From Nitrospinota bacterium (lineage in GTDB: Bacteria > Nitrospinota_A > UBA7883): 7,060 nt of DNA. Made by a program: the position numbers and the translations under genes. The DNA is taken from assembly GCA_029880775.1 (NCBI GenBank), contig JAOUNV010000096.1:1-7060 (forward strand), written 5' to 3'. Shown here piece after piece: positions 5,770-7,060 of this stretch. The stretch's first letter is position 1, and each line of letters starts with the position of its first letter. The notes under the pieces were generated by a model. It was given only the letters and a program-made list of their open reading frames with translations, ran no database searches and had not been told where the DNA came from.

Positions 5770-5889
5770 TTAGGGGATACATTTAACGACCTTTTCATTT
5801 TCATCACCCTGCCTCGCGTCGTTTACAGCAACGGCTACCTTTTGGCCACCTAATAACGCTAAAAGGTCTCCAAGAAAATGACAACTCAT
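5770..5889 (-). CDS. Possible 39-residue ORF at the head of the DUF2335 cassette
   Basis: An ATG-started frame encodes 39 residues with plausible composition (LLALLGGQKVAVAVNDARQG, then an acidic and basic tail). It has no clear ribosome binding site, and one candidate -10 box overlaps its start codon, which would leave the ATG untranscribed. It lies 70 bases before the 76-residue gene. It may be a leader peptide or chance. Confidence 0.25.
   Translation of the reverse strand: MSCHFLGDLLALLGGQKVAVAVNDARQGDENEKVVKCIP
5837..5867. repeat. Inverted repeat ACCTTTT / AAAAGGT in the cassette leader
   Basis: Perfect 7-bp arms at 5837-5843 and 5861-5867 are separated by 17 bases. They lie just downstream of the candidate promoter of the minus-strand cassette. 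Possible operator or RNA stem; there is no T-run, so not an intrinsic terminator. Confidence 0.35.
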
Positions 5890-5929
5890 ATTACTGTGCT
5901 TAACAATAAAACTCAAGGACAAATGTCAA
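5888..5929 (-). promoter_or_regulatory. Candidate promoter region for the DUF2335 cassette
   Basis: Two alternatives are visible on the minus strand. TTGAGT (5911-5916) and TAATAT (5888-5893) are spaced 17 bases. A perfect TTGACA (5924-5929) also occurs, but its best -10 (TATTGT) is only 15 bases away. Either would transcribe the small ORFs and DUF2335 independently of metE. The -35 TTGAGT with 17-base spacing matches the exbB promoter candidate. Confidence 0.4.
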
Positions 5930-6015
5930 TTGCAGTTATAAGGGTTAATGGAGAAACGATCCTGGCGATTTTATGGCATTTTCCATTCATGTTGAAAAAT
6001 AAATAGCGACGAAAC

Positions 6016-6936
6016 CTACGCCAGTTCCCGCTCCACTTCCCGCGCTGCGGCCACCATATTCACAAGCTTCCGCTTGGCCGCATCCGGCTTACGCACGCGC
6101 ATCCCACAGTCTGGCGACACCAGGATATTCTCCACGCCCAGCTTCTCCACGCCAGCGGTGATCCGCCCTTTCACCTCTTCCACCGTTTCCACGTCGTTGG
6201 TGTTCACGGCGATCACGCCCCAGCATATCTTTTTCTTCTTCTCCGCCACCATGGCTGGGGTGAGCCAATCGATCCGCGCCAGGTGCCCCCCCTCGCAGGC
6301 GATGATGTCCACCGGGGCGTCGATCAGTTTTTTCATGGATTCGGTGATATCTCCGCAGACATGCAGCGCCGATGTCTTGATCTCTTTTGTCACCACCCCC
6401 AGAGCTTCCAGCCCCAGGTCCAGGTCCATGTCCGGCATGGAGAAAAAAGGCTCGTCCACCTGTATGGTGTCAAAGCCCGCTTCGGAGAGAAACTTCGCTT
6501 CGGCGGCCATGGCATGGGCCATGTCCATAACCAGTTCCCGATCCACGATCATCGACTGGGCGCCCTTGGGCGTGTCGTGGGGTTTGTAGGGAGCGCCTTC
6601 CAGCAGGATAACGCAGTGGGCCATGGTGGTGGGGCCGGTGAGTGTCCCTTTCACTTTGGCCCGACCAGCGGCCCTGTCACGGGCGACAATCAGATCACTT
6701 ATCGATATAGCTTTCTGCGCTGGCCCGATTTTGCCCACCACGTTATATTTTCTTCCCTGCACATCGAACCCGGCAATCCCCTGGGCGAAGATACCCACCA
6801 TATCGGCGCGCACCTGCCCGTCCGAGATGACATCCACTCCAGCTTCCACCTGCTCATCCACCGCGCGCTCTATCGCCTCTTCCGGCGCCATCCGGGCGTA
6901 GGGATAGCTGCCTATAACGGTCGTCGTGATCTTCAT
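6016..6936 (-). CDS. metE: Core-type cobalamin-independent-family methionine synthase (MetE C-terminal domain only)
   Basis: This 306-residue protein corresponds only to the catalytic C-terminal barrel of MetE. It starts with TTVIGSYP, carries the GTLTGPTTMA segment (97-106) and the IQVDEP motif (158-163), and keeps all four zinc ligands: H192 and C194 in LHVCGD, E215 in ACEGGH, and C277 in SPDCGMR. Full MetE is about 750 residues and uses methyl-tetrahydrofolate directly. Short archaeal and bacterial core-MetE proteins are instead known or thought to take the methyl group from a methylated corrinoid protein and pass it to homocysteine. The ATG at 6936 is preceded by AAGGGA about nine bases upstream. 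The gene is complete. No corrinoid protein or Wood-Ljungdahl gene is in the window, so the methyl donor is inferred from family knowledge. Confidence 0.92.
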   Translation of the reverse strand: MKITTTVIGSYPYARMAPEEAIERAVDEQVEAGVDVISDGQVRADMVGIFAQGIAGFDVQGRKYNVVGKIGPAQKAISISDLIVARDRAAGRAKVKGTLTGPTTMAHCVILLEGAPYKPHDTPKGAQSMIVDRELVMDMAHAMAAEAKFLSEAGFDTIQVDEPFFSMPDMDLDLGLEALGVVTKEIKTSALHVCGDITESMKKLIDAPVDIIACEGGHLARIDWLTPAMVAEKKKKICWGVIAVNTNDVETVEEVKGRITAGVEKLGVENILVSPDCGMRVRKPDAAKRKLVNMVAAAREVERELA

Positions 6937-6980
6937 GTGATATTTTCCCTTTTCTCGGCGGACAACCCCGCCGCATCAAA

Positions 6981-7060
6981 TTATGGACCAGCAGGCCCAC
7001 GCCGATCAACCGGCTTTTTGCCTTGCCTTATGCAGTCGGCCATCACCGCTGTCTGACGGC
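6981..7060 (-). CDS. Possible C-terminal tail of an upstream gene (runs off the right edge)
   Basis: One minus-strand frame stays open from the window edge to TAA at 6981-6983, giving 26 residues containing QTAVMADCIRQGKKPVDRRG. The composition is protein-like and the spacing to metE (44 bases) would suit an operon, but the piece is too short to identify, and the other two frames close earlier. Confidence 0.3.
   Translation of the reverse strand, partial: RQTAVMADCIRQGKKPVDRRGPAGP

Noticed and set aside
5837..5867. Integron attC-like site
   Set aside because: There is no GTTRRRY/RYYYAAC core pair and no integrase or cassette array; only a simple inverted repeat.
5878..6006. 42-codon plus-strand frame in the AT-rich gap after metE
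   Set aside because: No ribosome binding site, overlaps the cassette promoter region on the other strand, and such frames are expected by chance in AT-rich DNA.
6283..7056. 257-codon plus-strand reading frame opposite metE
   Set aside because: It is the complement of a clearly conserved enzyme with all catalytic residues; the frame is open only because of metE codon bias.
1..7060. CRISPR array, tRNA/rRNA genes, insertion sequences
   Set aside because: I saw no regularly spaced repeats, cloverleaf-like gene, transposase motif or terminal inverted repeats on either strand.

Overview
The window comes from a moderately GC-rich Gram-negative bacterium. Four genes point to a double membrane: an ExbB/ExbD proton channel pair, a probable secretin-type outer-membrane protein, and two proteins with Sec-type signal peptides. 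A short corrinoid-type methionine synthase (core-MetE) and a protein resembling the DUF2111 family, best known from methanogens, suggest an anaerobic or deep-branching lineage (deltaproteobacterial, Nitrospinota/Nitrospirota-like or a candidate phylum). This is inference; the window holds no phylogenetic marker gene.

Layout. Positions 1-203 (minus) hold the N-terminus of an RtcB-family RNA ligase that runs off the left edge. Positions 300-2452 (minus) are an apparent operon, read right to left: a DUF2111-like sensor-type protein, a very compact secretin-like exported protein (4-bp ATGA overlap), and a stand-alone REC-Hpt phosphorelay protein. Positions 2453-2932 are a divergent region with a doubtful small reading frame that has a strong ribosome binding site, then a candidate promoter. 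Positions 2933-4921 (plus) are a tightly overlapped operon: exbB, exbD, and an exported protein that may have a START/SRPBCC-like fold. The third gene takes the place where tonB or tolA might be expected, and its signal peptide is readable only if translation starts at a non-standard codon.

Positions 4985-5929 (minus) look AT-richer and form a small accessory cassette: a DUF2335 two-helix membrane protein, an overlapping 76-residue protein of unknown function, a doubtful 39-residue ORF and a candidate promoter. Positions 6016-6936 (minus) encode core-MetE with all four zinc ligands. Positions 6981-7060 may hold the C-terminal tail of the gene upstream of it.

Functional reading. Two divergent envelope modules sit back to back. 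One has a mini-secretin with a possible sensor and a phosphorelay protein. The other is a proton-driven ExbBD motor with an unusual periplasmic partner. Their adjacency raises the possibility of one envelope-spanning system. That is a hypothesis from gene order; no protein here proves an interaction. The flanking rtcB, DUF2335 cassette and metE look unrelated.
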